Origin: Hysterangium stoloniferum
Lineage: Eukaryota; Basidiomycota; Agaricomycetes; Hysterangiales; Hysterangiaceae
Direction of reading: 5' to 3'
Length of the DNA: 64,000 bases
NCBI GenBank assembly: GCA_015178975.1
Contig: WHVD01000169.1
Span: 62,001 to 126,000, forward strand
Below the pieces are notes generated by a model. It did not search any database. It was not told where the DNA came from and saw nothing but the letters and a program-made list of their open reading frames with translations. Numbering within the stretch: position 1 is the first letter of the stretch; each line of letters starts with the position of its first letter. Shown here one piece after another: positions 34,616 to 46,818 of the stretch. Position numbers and translations under genes: made by a program.

Positions 34616-35985
34616 TCATGTGTCCTAAAAATAAATGCTGGTCTTGGAATCTGTTGTTCATAATGTACACATTCCAACATATGTTGGAGTTAGTGAGCCA
34701 TAGTAGGTTCTGGAAAGTCCAGATGCAAAAGATTGCCTTGGGTGAGTTGTCTGAGAGATAATATAGGGTATATAAACTCAGTGTGTATTTACGAATATAC
34801 TCTAATGTGCTTTGCCCTCATACATTGAGATTTTCGAAAATATCAATAATTTAGTGGTGAGTTCCCTTTGATAAATTCTTTCCCAAAGCCAAATTTATTC
34901 ACGGTATGCATTTTTAGCCATTGTTAATGGATGACTAATGGGGACATATACATAGCCCATATATTGTATGACCACAACCATAGTGCCGATCGCTAGTCGG
35001 ACATTAATATATCGTGCTTTCACAGCGTTGTGACTCAAATTCTTAATCTCAGAATATGCTGTATAAAGGGTCTTGAGATTGCTCAATTTTTGAAAATGCG
35101 TCGAAAGCTTGTGTTAAAAAGAACCCCGGGGTGTGGAAGGTGCATATATAGAGTACAGCCCGGAAAAATACCGGTGAATTCTTTAGAATAACATATATTT
35201 TCCGCCAAATTCCCAATATTCGTCATATTTGCATTGATTTAGTCGGCGATATGTTTGTTCGAATTCAAGGTTCAGGCCCAAGATTCCAAATTCACAATTG
35301 TCATGATCTGTTGAAATGAAAGACTCACATGTATTCCTTTTTCCGAAGACTGTAGTGGTAAGCCATTCTTGGTATTTGATCGGGACGGTTCCCAGAGGAA
35401 GTCCCATTCTAAGAAACTCCTGGACGTCCCAGATTACGGGTACTTCTTCCCATCGCTTAAAACTATTACACGTGTCTATCGAGCCACTGACTTGTAGGAG
35501 CTCTGAGCGGATTATGACATTATCTTAAGTTTCTACGTTATTACCATGATGGTCTTTGGGATATAAATGTCTGATGTGGATAGTATGGTGTTGTTATTTT
35601 CTTTTTAAAACACGGTGTATTACCAGGCACGATAATATTGGTGTGGCGCATTGTATACAAACCTTACACATGTCATACCACCTCGCAAACTTAAGACACC
35701 AAATTACGGTCTTCTCCAGCTGTCGTGTCGAATCCACCTTGACTTCATGTGACTCTCATTTGTTTTCTGATGATGTCGACTGCCCATTCCGGTTCAGGCT
35801 TATGGGTCGTTCTAGCTGTCAACTATAGCGCCACTTGGAAAGAAGATGGTATGGTACTTCTATCTTTTTGCCATTAATTTCCCTTGCCAAAAATATGATA
35901 TAATTAATGATCTTTATAATAGGCAGCGTTCGCCTCCTTTTACGATCTGTCATCTGGTCTGCGATTACCCCTACGGTAAAAACAG
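34616..35985. promoter_or_regulatory. Intergenic region upstream of the MFS gene
   Basis: No gene recognised. Around 35389-35425 a stretch (GAGGAAGTCCCATTCTAAGA) resembles 6573-6605 in the small hypothetical gene and may be a relic of it. An ATATGATATAATTAATG at about 35893 is a possible core-promoter element for the MFS gene. Confidence 0.35.
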
Positions 35986-38375
35986 ATGCTTTCTCCAGCT
36001 TCAGTAACAGTCCTAGAGGACCGTGACGGCTCCCCGATCCCGTCCATGCCCGCGTCCATACGGAAGGAGAGCCCCTTCGTCAAGAGCAACGAGATCGTAG
36101 GGAAGACAGACCTTGGTCCTTTGACGAAGGGGACACGAAGATTTATCGATGTGTTATTTAGAAGACACGAGCTTAAACCGGTGGATCTGGACGCCATAGC
36201 TACGGAGGTATACAAATCTGCAACATGCATGGATAGTTCCACTTATAAGATTTATTTTCAGGAGTCAGTGTATGACGATCCTGTACTCGCTCCTCATTTC
36301 CAGCCGTCCCCTAAATACGAAAATCTACATCGATTTGATCCGTCGGCCAGATGGACATACCGTGAAGAGCGGGTGAGCTTTAGAAAAACTTACTTCGATC
36401 TTCAACTAAATTATCCAAAGGCGATCGTACGCAAGATAGACTGGCGCATAATGCTCTGGGCTGCGATTTCATTTTCTGCTCTGAACCTTGACCGGGGGAG
36501 CCTTTTTAAGGCGAATAACGATGGCATTCTGAAGGATTTGAATCTTTCCACCAACGACTTTAATCTTGGAAACACTGTATCTCGCCTGGCTTTCTTCTGC
36601 GCAGAGTTTCCGTCTCAGCTTGTGTCTAAACGTCTTGGACCGGATCGCTGGATTCCTATTCACATATGCTTATGGTCTATCGTCAACTCCGCTCAGTTTT
36701 GGCTAAGCGGACGGACCTCCTTTTTAGTTTGTCGTGCATTGCTCGGGCTTATCCAGGGTGGATACACTCCGGTTTTCATTTTATATCTCAGTTGTGAGTC
36801 TCCCGAAATACTTATTTTGACTAATACCTACGTATACGCGACAGATTTCTACAAAAAAAATGAACTTCCTCTTCGACTGGCATATTTCTGGGGCTCATCG
36901 AATGTCTGCACTGTGATAGGATCATTCCTTGCCTTTGGAATTCTACGGATGAGAGGTATAAACGGGAAAGAGGGATGGCGGTACGTGATCTCATTCCTTG
37001 GAACGTGTGTATAAAGGGTTTCGTCTGATATGCCTGCTCTCTAGATGGCTTTTCTTGATAGAGTAGCTCTTATAACAACGCTTCAACCTTTTCATTCTGA
37101 TATTCTTCTCTTCAGAGGGGTCATTACCTTTTCCATCGGTGTCGCCACCTTCTTCCAAATGCCTCCCTCACCCACGCAGAGTAAGGCCTGGTTCAGACCC
37201 AAAGGTTGGTTTACAGAAAGAGAAGAAGTGATCATGGTGAACAGAGTTTTGCGGGATGATCCCACCAAAGTCAGTCTTCTCCTCATCTTATTTTTTCCCA
37301 GACTGATTCTTTTGAAACTAGTCTGATATGCATAATCGACAGAGGCTCAATCTGAAGGATCTCTGGAAAGGGGCACTTAATTTTGGTCTCTACCCTATCT
37401 ACATACTTGGATTGATGTTCGGATTACCTTCTGGCCCGCCTAGCCAGTATCTAACCCTTAGTCTGAAGAACCTCGGGTGGATATTCCTCTATTCTCTAAT
37501 GATCGTCATTAAGCGAGTGTTTTTCGATAGATTTTCCACATTGAACATCAATATTCTTATGATTCCATCAACTGTAGTCGGATTGGTCACTCTTATAGGC
37601 ATCACGCTACTTTCCGAAGTCTTTGACAGTCGTTCATTGGTAGCGGCGATGCAAGCTGTTTGGGTCCTCCCTTGCCTTATAGCGTTATACACCTTACCTG
37701 CACATCCTAATGCGTGGATATTTTACGTGAGCCTTTTGGGTACCTAAACTATACATGCTTATATCGACTTTTCAACCCAGACGGTTGCTTCTGTATTATT
37801 ATCTCACCCCCACGTGAGCCCATTTGTCTCCTGTTACATACATTCCACTGACGTGTATAATAGACGCACGCTATTCGTACGTCTTTGAAGTCTCTTTGAC
37901 CCCCTTATCGACGACCAGTATTCCACTATCATCCAGAGACTGCATGGGCCTCCCAAAATGCCGGCGGTGTTGCTAACCGAACGATAAACGCCTCGCTGTA
38001 CAATATGTTTGTGCAAGCATCAGCCGTTGTCATCGCCAATATCTACAGAGCCGATGACGCTCCTAGATGTCTGTAATTTCTTTATTTACAGTTAATTATG
38101 ACTTACAAAATATAAATCCAGACGTTCGTGGCAATCGTAGCTTGATAATCATATGCGCGGTGAACATCTTTGTTTTGTATCCTGGTACGAGGTTTTATTA
38201 CAAGTGGCGGAATGCGCAAAGGGAAAAAAAGTGGAGTGTTATGAGCGAAGAGGTAACAGCGGATCAAGTTATGGTGTATCTCACGAACTGATACCTGTTT
38301 TAGGAGAAGTCCGATTATCTTTCTATGACAAAGGATGAAGGGAATCAAAGGTTGAACTTCAGATTTGCTTATTGA
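35986..38375 (+). CDS. MFS transporter, anion:cation symporter (allantoate permease-like)
   Basis: Proposed exons: 35986..36207, 36262..36372, 36421..36793, 36845..36980, 37045..37062, 37116..37269, 37322..37476, 37531..37726, 37781..37813, 37864..37876, 37937..38068, 38122..38252, 38304..38375. All phases agree and give 581 aa, the usual size of fungal Dal5-type permeases. Motifs: YENLHRFDPSARWTYREE before the first helix, then KIDWRIMLW, SALNLDRG, the RALLGLIQGGYTP block, YFWGSSNVCTVIGSFLAFG, WFTEREEVIMVNRVLRDDP between the two halves, then NAGGVANRTI, IYRADDAP and the C-terminal DEGNQRLNFRFAY. Two exons are tiny (18 and 13 nt). Two in-phase segments (36208-36261, 36373-36420) are taken as introns because the protein aligns with the family only without them. 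It likely imports organic anions such as allantoate, nicotinate or related compounds at the plasma membrane; the exact substrate is unknown. Confidence 0.85.
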
Positions 38376-39076
38376 TTAAAAGTGTTGACAGAAAGTTGTC
38401 ACATTTTAATTCAAGAAGTGTGCCCAGCAGAATGTAACATGTATCTAACACGGGCTGTCACTCAAATGACTAATACTATAGGGTGTATTTATCAATTGAA
38501 ATCTATAACATGCACATGAGATTTCTCAGTTTGTCACAATAAAGTATGAGAGCACCGTGACCATACATCCGGAGTTGTACTGGGCATGCAGAAGCAAGGC
38601 TTACGACATTGATATTTGGGGATATACACGTTGGACGGTGATACGATCAGTCCGTTCGCTCGAGCTAGTACATATCCTCGCAAGCCACTCGGCCCAACAC
38701 CCAGACAGCTATTAGCCTCACATGCGCAAAAATATATCAAACGGACTCCTGCCAACTGCTATGAAAATAGCATTCGTAGGGCAAAATGTGTTTACGGCGA
38801 AGCAATGATCTTGTGACTCCTGGAGGGCGCTTCTGAAAGAGTGCGTGTTATGTAAGCAAATGACCGTGTGAACCGTGTCCACTTAGAAAAAGGAAACTGG
38901 GTACTTAAATACATCTTTTCTGCGGCCACCTATCCTTCATTCCAAGTGATGCAGCTACATATTCCCCCTTGAGATGATTTGTGGACAATTGGAGGTGGTG
39001 TGAGAACTAAGTGAAAGAACAATACTAAGGTAATGGTAATAAGTAAAAGAGTTAGGAATGCATAGTAGTAAGTATC
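38376..39076. other. Intergenic downstream of the MFS gene
   Basis: No convincing gene. Sequence becomes AT-rich and repeat-like. The open frames on both strands at 38534-38816 overlap each other and lack recognisable motifs. Confidence 0.4.
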
Positions 39077-39119
39077 TCACCTCAGTATTTGCACGCTGTA
39101 TGCCAAATAGCTGAGGTGA
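39077..39119. repeat. Hairpin-forming inverted repeat
   Basis: TCACCTCAGTATTTG (39077-39091) pairs with CAAATA then CTGAGGTGA (39104-39109, 39111-39119), leaving a 12-nt loop and a one-base bulge. Could be the end of a small element or a structured transcript. Confidence 0.6.
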
Positions 39120-39775
39120 AGTTGACTGGGATGGCTTGTATTTAAGCTAACTCGGAACAAAGAGAAAATGAGAACAATAGCATGGAATGTGTACTAGAAT
39201 GTTCTGGAGAAATATTTGCATGTGACAAAAGGAAACAATAAAGGAGTACAACAAAGGAAGGCTTTTGCCTTATGGGCTGGTATGTCATGACCTTACCATA
39301 AAGGGACTATTGCGTGCTTGCTATTCTAACAGGTGGCGGTTCTAAGATTTGAGACTGCGATTATCTCCGAGGTGATCGCAAGCAAGAGGTCTATTGACAG
39401 GTGGATGTATTCGTGTGGGATATGCAAGACATAAAGATACCATTTAATAGGGAAACTGGTGACTCAGACTCGAATGCTTCAGGGGGGGTCAGGAGTGGCA
39501 GGTTGGAAGTCTTGTATATTGAATCAAATGGGAGAACATACAACCGGGAATGGGAGGGGATGGCAGCAGAACAAGAAACCTGGGTGTTTGAGAGGGACAC
39601 ATCATAGATAATGATTAAAACCAGCTAATCTTATCCACTAGAATTGTGTTGGAGCTGAGAATTCTGCCCATGGACTATAAACCCCAGTTGTGGGGCACCT
39701 GTGGTTTTGTGGCAGACTGAAGGGGATTCAGCACTTATTTGTGTTAGAAAACATAAGTAATGTAGAAAATGAATA

Positions 39776-39847
39776 GCCAGACTGGGAATTGAATCCAGGA
39801 TCTCTTGATTACATAACAAAAGTGGTAGTGGTTAACACCATCTGACC
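39776..39847 (-). other. Degraded tRNA-like sequence (SINE relic?)
   Basis: On the minus strand, GGTCAGATGGTGTTAACCAC resembles a tRNA D-arm/A-box, and GGATTCAATTCC inside CCTGG...CCCAG resembles a T-arm/B-box. The spacing is right for a tRNA. Stems are imperfect, so a tRNA-derived relic is more likely than a working tRNA. Confidence 0.35.
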
Positions 39848-39951
39848 TTGGGTAGGTTTGGTCTTACACTGTACTTAAGGATATAACTCTAAGTGCCATT
39901 CCTATTAGATCATATACACACTGAACTCAGAGCTGTACACCATATGGACCC

Positions 39952-40043
39952 AGTTGGAACAATGGTTGGTATTATATAATCTAACAATTTGGTGACAACT
40001 GCAGTGAGTGTTATATTATGTAATACCAACCACTGTTCCAACT
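39952..40043. repeat. Foldback inverted repeat, 29-bp arms
   Basis: Arm 39952-39980 (AGTTGGAACAATGGTTGGTA...) pairs with 40015-40043 with two mismatches in 29, separated by 34 nt that include TTTGGTGACAACTGCAGTG. It lies 28 bp upstream of the gypsy LTR. Confidence 0.8.
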
Positions 40044-40071
40044 ATCCTACAAGGGGTGAACCTGTGGGGGG

Positions 40072-40469
40072 TGTAAGGGGACGTTCAATTTGTGCCTTCA
40101 ATATGGTTGATATATATATTGCTAAAACCCCAATAAGTTCCTCTGAGTAATCTAGCCCCAAGAGGGTTATTAGTACTGTTTCCTGTAATCTTCTCGTATT
40201 TTTCCATGACTTCTAACACTCCCTAGGAATATCTCCAGGGTAGAGTAGGTAGTTAGTGACTGTTGGGGTGAGCTGTCATTCTATTTTTAGCCACCCCCTA
40301 ATTTCGGATCGCCTAGCAGAGGCCGCCCCCTTATCCTTTTCTCTTTGGATATCCCTCTGCTAGGTGAGTAGTTTAGTCTCCTGTATATATTAGGTACTTA
40401 ATATACTTTGGATATCCCTCTGCTAGCCTAGTGTGAGTACCACAGGTCCTGTTAGAGGTAGCCCTTACA
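40072..40469 (+). repeat. 5' LTR of the gypsy element
   Basis: TGTAAGGGGACG to GCCCTTACA, with inverted ends TGTAAGG/CCTTACA. It differs from the 3' LTR at about four positions (near 40197, 40259, 40302 and 40429), about 1%, implying recent insertion. The phrase TTTGGATATCCCTCTGCTAG appears twice within it (40342 and 40406). Confidence 0.95.
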
Positions 40470-40594
40470 GCAGAAAAGGATTCACCCCTGGACCGGCCGG
40501 TTTGCACAACATAGGGAGACACGGGTTACCCCAGAGCGATTCTGAGTCCTCAAGAGACACCCATACCCCTATAAGCAGCCACCCTTCCATCTAC

Positions 40595-42102
40595 ATGACC
40601 AATTCCGAAGATCTCGAGCCTTTAGGAGAGGTCCCCCCCTCTGATACTGAGAATACGCTTGCGCGGCTTGCTGCTCTTGAACACGAGATCGCGGAGCTCC
40701 GAAACTCAGGAACTCAGACGAACACCCTCCTAGCTACCATTCTCTCACGCCTCGAGTCCCCGCGCGATCCCGCCATCCCGCCGCAAGTCGCCCCGCGCGA
40801 TCTGCCGACTGGCAACCAGAATGTCGCGCCGCCGCCTCAAAACGCGTCGCTGAGCGACGTCGTGATGGCCCCACCTCCCTTACACCCCTACGACCCTCGG
40901 TCACCGCACGCGCTCGCTGCCCAGCCGCGCGACGAAGGCGGCGTGCCCTACCCCTACCCACCATTTTCGCACGCGCACTCTCAAAACGCGGCGCCTGTCC
41001 ACGCTGCGCGAGAAACCCCTTGGCGCGAACCCCAGGAGGCGTGTCCCGTCATCCCCGCCCTTTTCCACACCCCACACGCCGCTCGTGGCCGCGACGGCCC
41101 CCACCCGATCTCGGCGCGCCGGCGCCTATTGGCCCGTACGCTCGCGTTCGCGCCGCCGCCCCGAACGACTTTGACGGGGACCGCTCTTCTGGGAGGGCCT
41201 TCCTCACTAGCTGCACCTTGTACTTCTCCCTCTGTGCAGCTCAATTCCCAAACGAGCAGGCCCGTATACATTGGGCCCTGTCCTACATGAAGACTGGCCG
41301 AGCTGCCACCTTTGCCCAGCGTGTCGTTAGTGCCCAAGCTTCAGGAGCCCTCCCATTTAGTTCATGGGCAGATTTTGAACAGGAGTTCCGACTGCGCTTC
41401 TGCCCTCGGGATGAGGAGATGGCTGCCCTCATCAAATTAGAAGGAACTGGCTATTTTCAGGGCCGTCGTCCTGTTGAGGATTACATTGACCAGTTCGAAG
41501 AGCTGATTACTGAAGCCAGATATACAGAAGGCTGAGCCATTGTGATGAAATTCAGACGAGGCTTAGACAAACATCTACAGGACTGCATTGCTGAGCTAGG
41601 CTCAGACCGCCCCTCCAATGAAGACCCTTTGGCCTGGTATGAGGCTGCACGCCGCTTTGATGCTAATCAGGCAGCCAACCAAGCATTCAACACTTCAGGG
41701 CGCTCTTCTGTGCCATCAGGTCCTCCCCTGCATCGTCCTATCCCTGTCCTGAGTAGGCCTGCACCAGTCCCTGTCTATGCACCTCCTCCAGGGCCTCCCC
41801 CTCATTCCTTCCCTGTGAAGAGCCATGCCAACCTCCCTGTACCTATGGAGGTAGACACTCTTAGATGCAATTGTGGTGTGTCAGGTGCTTGTTTTCGTTG
41901 TGGCAGTCTGGAGCATCTAGTCAAAGATTGCCCACGTGCCTTTGAGGTTCGGGTCATCCCAGTTGAGGAACAGGTATCCATGCTAGAGCAGTTGTTAGCT
42001 GCGGCTGATGTGCGTGCTGCAGGAATGGCACAAAATCTGGATGGGCAAGGTATAATAGGTAAAGAAGAGGTAGAAGAGGATTTTGGCTCTTGCAGTGGAT
42101 GA
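40595..42102 (+). pseudogene. Gypsy Gag (frameshifted, one TGA)
   Basis: The first ATG of the frame (MTNSEDLEPLGEV) is at 40595; the N-terminal part has a coiled-coil-like stretch (LARLAALEHEIAELRNSG) and a Pro/Ala-rich, very CpG-rich segment to about 41170. A frame change occurs somewhere between about 40980 and 41200. The capsid-like core then reads NDFDGDRSSGRAFLTSCTLY ... SWADFEQEFRLRFCPRDEE ... VEDYIDQFEELI. A TGA at 41533-41535 sits where a Trp or Arg codon is expected (before AIVMKFRRGLDK). The nucleocapsid has one CCHC knuckle, CFRCGSLEHLVKDC. Gag packages the element's RNA. Its end overlaps the pol frame by 13 bp, suggesting -1 frameshifting or re-initiation for Pol. Confidence 0.85.
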
Positions 42103-45100
42103 GAAGTGCGCCTCCACTGCCTGTACATAACCATTTTGAATGTTTGGCTGTAGAAAATGATACTCCCTTATCACAGCCTCCCTTCTCAATAGTTCCAGCC
42201 ATACTGAACCCTAAACCCCCTAATCCCCAACCCAAGAAACTCAGAGTCAGAAAGCCCCGTTGGGAGCAAAGATTACCAACCCCATTTGTCATTGCAGCCA
42301 CCTTAAATCCAAATTCCCTGTCTCTCAAGGTGGAAATCCAAACCACAGATACCGCTGAAGTTTTTGGAGTATCTGCCCTCCTAGACTCTGGAGCAACAGG
42401 ATCATTCATTGATTCTGAGTTTGTGAAGCAGAACCGACTCACCACTCGGAAGCTTCTCCATCCTATTCCAGTACACAATGTAGATGGAACCCTGAATGAG
42501 TCAGGATCCATCACTGAGGTGGTTGACTTGATTTTACGCTACAAGGATCACAGTGAGCGTACCCCAATGGCAGTGACTAGTCTGGGTCGCCAAAAGTTGA
42601 TCCTGGGATACACCTGGCTCAAGGAACACAACCCAGAGATTGACTGGCCGACCAAACAGGTCAAGCTTAGCCGCTGCCCAGCAAAGTGCCACACCTGCCG
42701 ACAGGAAGTGAAGAAGGAGACACAGGAACACAAAAGAGAGGCTCATAGAGCCAGACTCTGTCGACAAGGACCTTGTCCACTCCTTGTAGATGAGTTGGAA
42801 GACCTAGAGAACCTTGAGAGTCCAGAAGGGTCCGAGGAGCATCACCTTGCAACCCAGGACTCTCAACTGACCACACCCCTGTATGAATCGGGAGATCGAA
42901 TCTTGTCCATTATCCCCCCCTCAGTAGAAATGATTGCAGCTAGCTCCACCACTTCACAGCGTCTGGCAGAAGCTGCCCACCACAATTTCAGCACAGAGGC
43001 CAAGGTCCCAGAGTATCTACAGGAATTCCATGATGTCTTCTCAAAGAAGTCCTTTGACACTCTTCCAGAATGCAAGATTTGGGACCATGCCATAGAGCTG
43101 GAGCCTGGTGCTAAAGCCACCAACTGTAAGGTCTACCCTTTGTCCCCATCTGAACAAGTGCAGCTGGATGAGTTCCTCAAGGAGAATCTAGAAACTGGGC
43201 ATATCCGCCCCTCCAAATCCCCAATGGCCTCTCCAGTGTTTTTCATCAAGAAGAAAGATGGATCTCTGCAGTTAGTCCAAGACTATCGGGAGTTGAATAC
43301 CATCACAGTGAAAAACCGTTATCCCATTCCATTGATTTCAGAACTTGTGAATCAGCTTAGGGGAGCTCGATACTTTACAAAGCTGGATGTGCGATGGGGA
43401 TACAATAACATTCGCATCAAAGAGGGTGATGAATGGAAGGCAGCCTTTCGCACCAATAGGGGACTGTTTGAACCACTGGTGATGTTCTTTGGACTCACCA
43501 ATAGCCCAGCCACTTTCCAGACCATGATGAATGATATCTTTGTAGACCTGATCCGAGAAGGAGTGGTATGTGTATACCTGGATGACATCCTGATATATAC
43601 CAAGACTCTAGAAGAACATTGCCGAGTTCTGCGATTAGTCTTGGAACGACTCCAACATCATAAACTTTACTTATGTCCAGAGAAGTGTGAGTTTGAGAAG
43701 ACCAAGATTGAATATTTGGGGCTCATTATCTCCCATGGTTGTACGGAGATGGACCCAGTGAAGATAGCAGGTGTAGCAGAGTGGCCCATTCCCAAAAATA
43801 AAAAGGAAGTACAGGCATTTTTGGGTTTTGCAAATTTCTACCGTCGATTCATCCAAGACTTTTCCAAGATTGCACGTCCATTGTTTGATCTTACAGGGAA
43901 TGATGTTGCCTGGAAGTGGTCCACAGAGGCCCAAGAAGCATTTAATGGGATTAAGGCTCGGGTGACCTCTGCTCCAGTCCTCACACTCCCAAATGTCAAT
44001 CAACCATTTCAAATTGAGGCAGATAGTTCAGACTTTGCCACAGGAGCAGTCTTGTCCCAGCAATCAGACTCTGATGGGAAGTGGCACCCAGTTGCCTTCT
44101 ACTCCAAAAGTCTGAATGCTGTGGAACGGAACTATGAGATTTATGACAAAGAACTCCTTTCCATTATCCGGGCCTTAGAAGAATGGTGCCATTTCTTGGA
44201 AGGTGCTCAGCACAAGGTAGAGATCTGGACTGATCATCAGAATCTTCAGTACTTCAGGTCAGCCCGAAAACTCAACCGTAGACAGGCGAGATGGTCATTA
44301 TTCCTCTCTCGCTTTGAATATGATTTATTCCACAAGCCAGGAAAATCAATGGGGAAGCCAGATGCTCTGTCACGGAGACCAGATCATGGTACAGGATCAG
44401 AAGACAATGCTGATGTAATACTATTGCGCCCTGACCTGTTTCGAATCAGAGCCCTGGAGGGTCTGACACTGGTGGGGGAAGAGCAGGATGTCCTGCGCAA
44501 GATCCGTAGAGCAGGGCAAATGGGATTGCGAGAAGACACAGTTGCAAAGGCAGCACGAGAGCTTCAACAAGGCAACTCCCGACAAGTCCTGACTGCAGAG
44601 TGGTCAGAGCTACAGGGCATCCTTTACTTTCGTGGCAAGATCTATGTGCCAAATGACCCAGAGCTCTGAAGAGTCATAGTATCACAGCATCATGATACTC
44701 GCATTGGTGGTCATCATGGCCGATGGAAAACCTTAGAATTGGTGGCACACAATTACTGGTGGCCACAAATGTCACGGTACATTGGATGTTATGTTGCCAC
44801 TTGTGACCCTTGTTTGAGGACCAAGATTCAACGTAGGAAACCTATGGGTGAGTTGGAACCTCTCCCTATCCCAGAAAACAGATGGGACACTATAAGTGTG
44901 GATTTCATTGTAGAACTTCCTGAGGCCCATGGTTTTGACTCTATCATGGTAGTGGTGGACTCCATAACCAAACGAGCTCATTTCATTCCAACTAACACCA
45001 CAATCACAGCCTTAGGTGCAGCACGACTATTTCTGACTCATGTGTGGAAACTGCATGGATTATCTAGACAGGTGGTATCTGATCGTGGCCCTCAATTTGT

Positions 45101-45989
45101 GGCAGAATTCACTAAAAAATTGTCTCGTTTACTTGGAATCAAATTATCCCCCACTACAGCCTATCATCCCCAGGCTGATGGCCAAACAGAACGAGTCAAC
45201 CAAGAACTGGAACAGTACTTGCGGGTGTGGATCAATGAACGACAAGATGATTGGGATGAGCTTCTCCCATTGGCTGAGTTTAGTCACAACAATGTACCCC
45301 ATTCTAGCACCCAACAGACACCATTTATGCTAGATACAGGCTGCCACCCTCGTATGGGATTTGAACCACACCAGCCTTTATCCCATTTAGAATCAGTCAA
45401 TGAGTTCAAAGATCGAATGGCCCATGCACTGGAAGAGGCAAAGGCAGCACTCATTAAAGCCAAGGAGGATATGGCACGGTATTACAATCGGCGGCGAATA
45501 CCTGCTCCTGACTACAAGGTAGGAGACAAGGTGTACCTAGATGCTAGTGATATTAGAACCACTAGGCCATCAGTCAAACTCTCTCACCGCAATTTGGGGC
45601 CTTTTACCATACAAGCCAAAGTGGGTCGCAATGCTTATCGTTTAAGACTCCCCAATTCCTTGCAACGTCTTCACCCAGTGTTTAATGTGGTCAAACTGAC
45701 TCCAGCACTGGATGACCCTTTCCCAGGACGCCATCCTCCACCTGCACCAGAGCCAATATTGGTGGAAGGTGAAGAGGAGTATCATGTTGAGAAGATCCTC
45801 AATAGCAGGAGATTTCGGAATCAGCTCCAATTCTTGATCAAGTGGGAAGGTTATGGATATGAGCATAATGAATGGGTCTCAGAGAATGATGTCAAGGCTC
45901 CAGACTTAGTTGCAGAATTCTATCAGGAACATCCAGGAGCCCCTAGACGGATTAGAGCGGTACAGTTTTATGCCCTGCCATTTCAATAA
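42090..45989 (+). pseudogene. Gypsy Pol: protease, RT, RNase H, integrase, chromodomain (one TGA)
   Basis: One frame runs from 42090 to 45989, broken only by TGA at 44667-44669 (CGA to TGA is the simplest origin). Domains: aspartic protease at LLDSGATGSFID (about 42380); reverse transcriptase with LDVRWGYNNIRI and the active-site YLDDILIY (about 43575); RNase H with EADSSDFATGAVLSQ and IYDKELLSI; integrase zinc-binding H-H-C-C (HH...H...C..C, about 44690-44815); the DDE core at SVDFIVELP, VSDRGPQFVAEF and ERVNQELEQYL; and a C-terminal chromodomain (EKILNSRRFRNQLQFLIKWE, then NEWVSENDV, about 45780-45905). The chromodomain usually targets integration to modified chromatin. Apart from the single stop the protein looks functional. 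Confidence 0.93.
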
Positions 45990-46166
45990 GCCCTTCACTG
46001 AACTCAATGTTGTCACGAGCATAATAGAAACGGAAATTAAAAGATCCCAAATGCAGCCTGACTCATAGCTAAATTAAAAGTCCGAACTCACATATATATT
46101 TGGGCACTAAGATAATATCAACATAGCCCCCTAGTTCGTTGACCAAACATCCTAATCAACTGCATC

Positions 46167-46625
46167 ATGTTTGCTACAGCATCTTCTTCTAAATTAACCC
46201 TCTCTAACTCAACTCCTCTCACTACCATTGAACTCGAACTTGTGAAGTCTCAATTCTCTTTATCCACAGAGAGTATTCCCCAATCCCATCCACCTTACTC
46301 ATATTCCTCCAAGGAATACCGTCGCATCCTTCATCGACGAGGCATCCGACCCCCATATGCTCCTGATGACCCTGTCTACATCTGCGTTAACAAAGATTCC
46401 CATAAGGTGTACCAATATCGATTCGATCAAGCATTCCCACGATCTCGTTCCTCACCAACAGAGGAAGTGTACTACGAGGCCATGTTCACTCCTGTTGGAG
46501 ATCACGAAGGACCCTTGTTGTTCTGCATCCCAGTGCCAGTAGGAAGTGAGGTCAAATGCCAGCGTGGGCGTTATCGTTTTGCATTTCTAGTGTGGTTGAG
46601 AACGGTGTTCTTCCCTTGCTTTTAA
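46167..46625 (+). CDS. Extra ORF between integrase and 3' LTR, unknown function
   Basis: A 152-codon sense ORF, starting MFATASSSKLTLSNS, lies 177 bp after the integrase stop inside the young gypsy element. It has no TM segment or zinc knuckle. Visible features are a basic central part (YSSKEYRRILHRRGIRPPYA) followed by DDPVYICVNKDSHKVYQYRF and a patterned beta-like segment ending LLFCIPVPVGSEVKC. The last 25 codons look less protein-like, so the natural end may be earlier. It is in the position used by env-like or accessory ORFs of some gypsy elements, but no env hallmark is seen. Not recognised. Confidence 0.5.
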   Translation: MFATASSSKLTLSNSTPLTTIELELVKSQFSLSTESIPQSHPPYSYSSKEYRRILHRRGIRPPYAPDDPVYICVNKDSHKVYQYRFDQAFPRSRSSPTEEVYYEAMFTPVGDHEGPLLFCIPVPVGSEVKCQRGRYRFAFLVWLRTVFFPCF

Positions 46626-46818
46626 TGGTAGTCCTTAGGGGTAGGAACAGTGCATGTCCTATCTCGGTCTGGGGAGTAGAAGAAATGGTGTTTGGATGGT
46701 TGATATGGCATATGACATAGGAGGGATTGTCGACATGTGATTTGTAGGGTAGTTCCAATGTGCCTCCTTTTCTTGTTCTTGAGCATTCCGAGGCGTCACG
46801 CCCTAGAAGAGGGGGTGA

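Noticed and set aside
40433..40594. Gag start at 40433 inside the 5' LTR
   Set aside because: That codon is GTG and lies within the LTR; the first ATG in the frame is at 40595.
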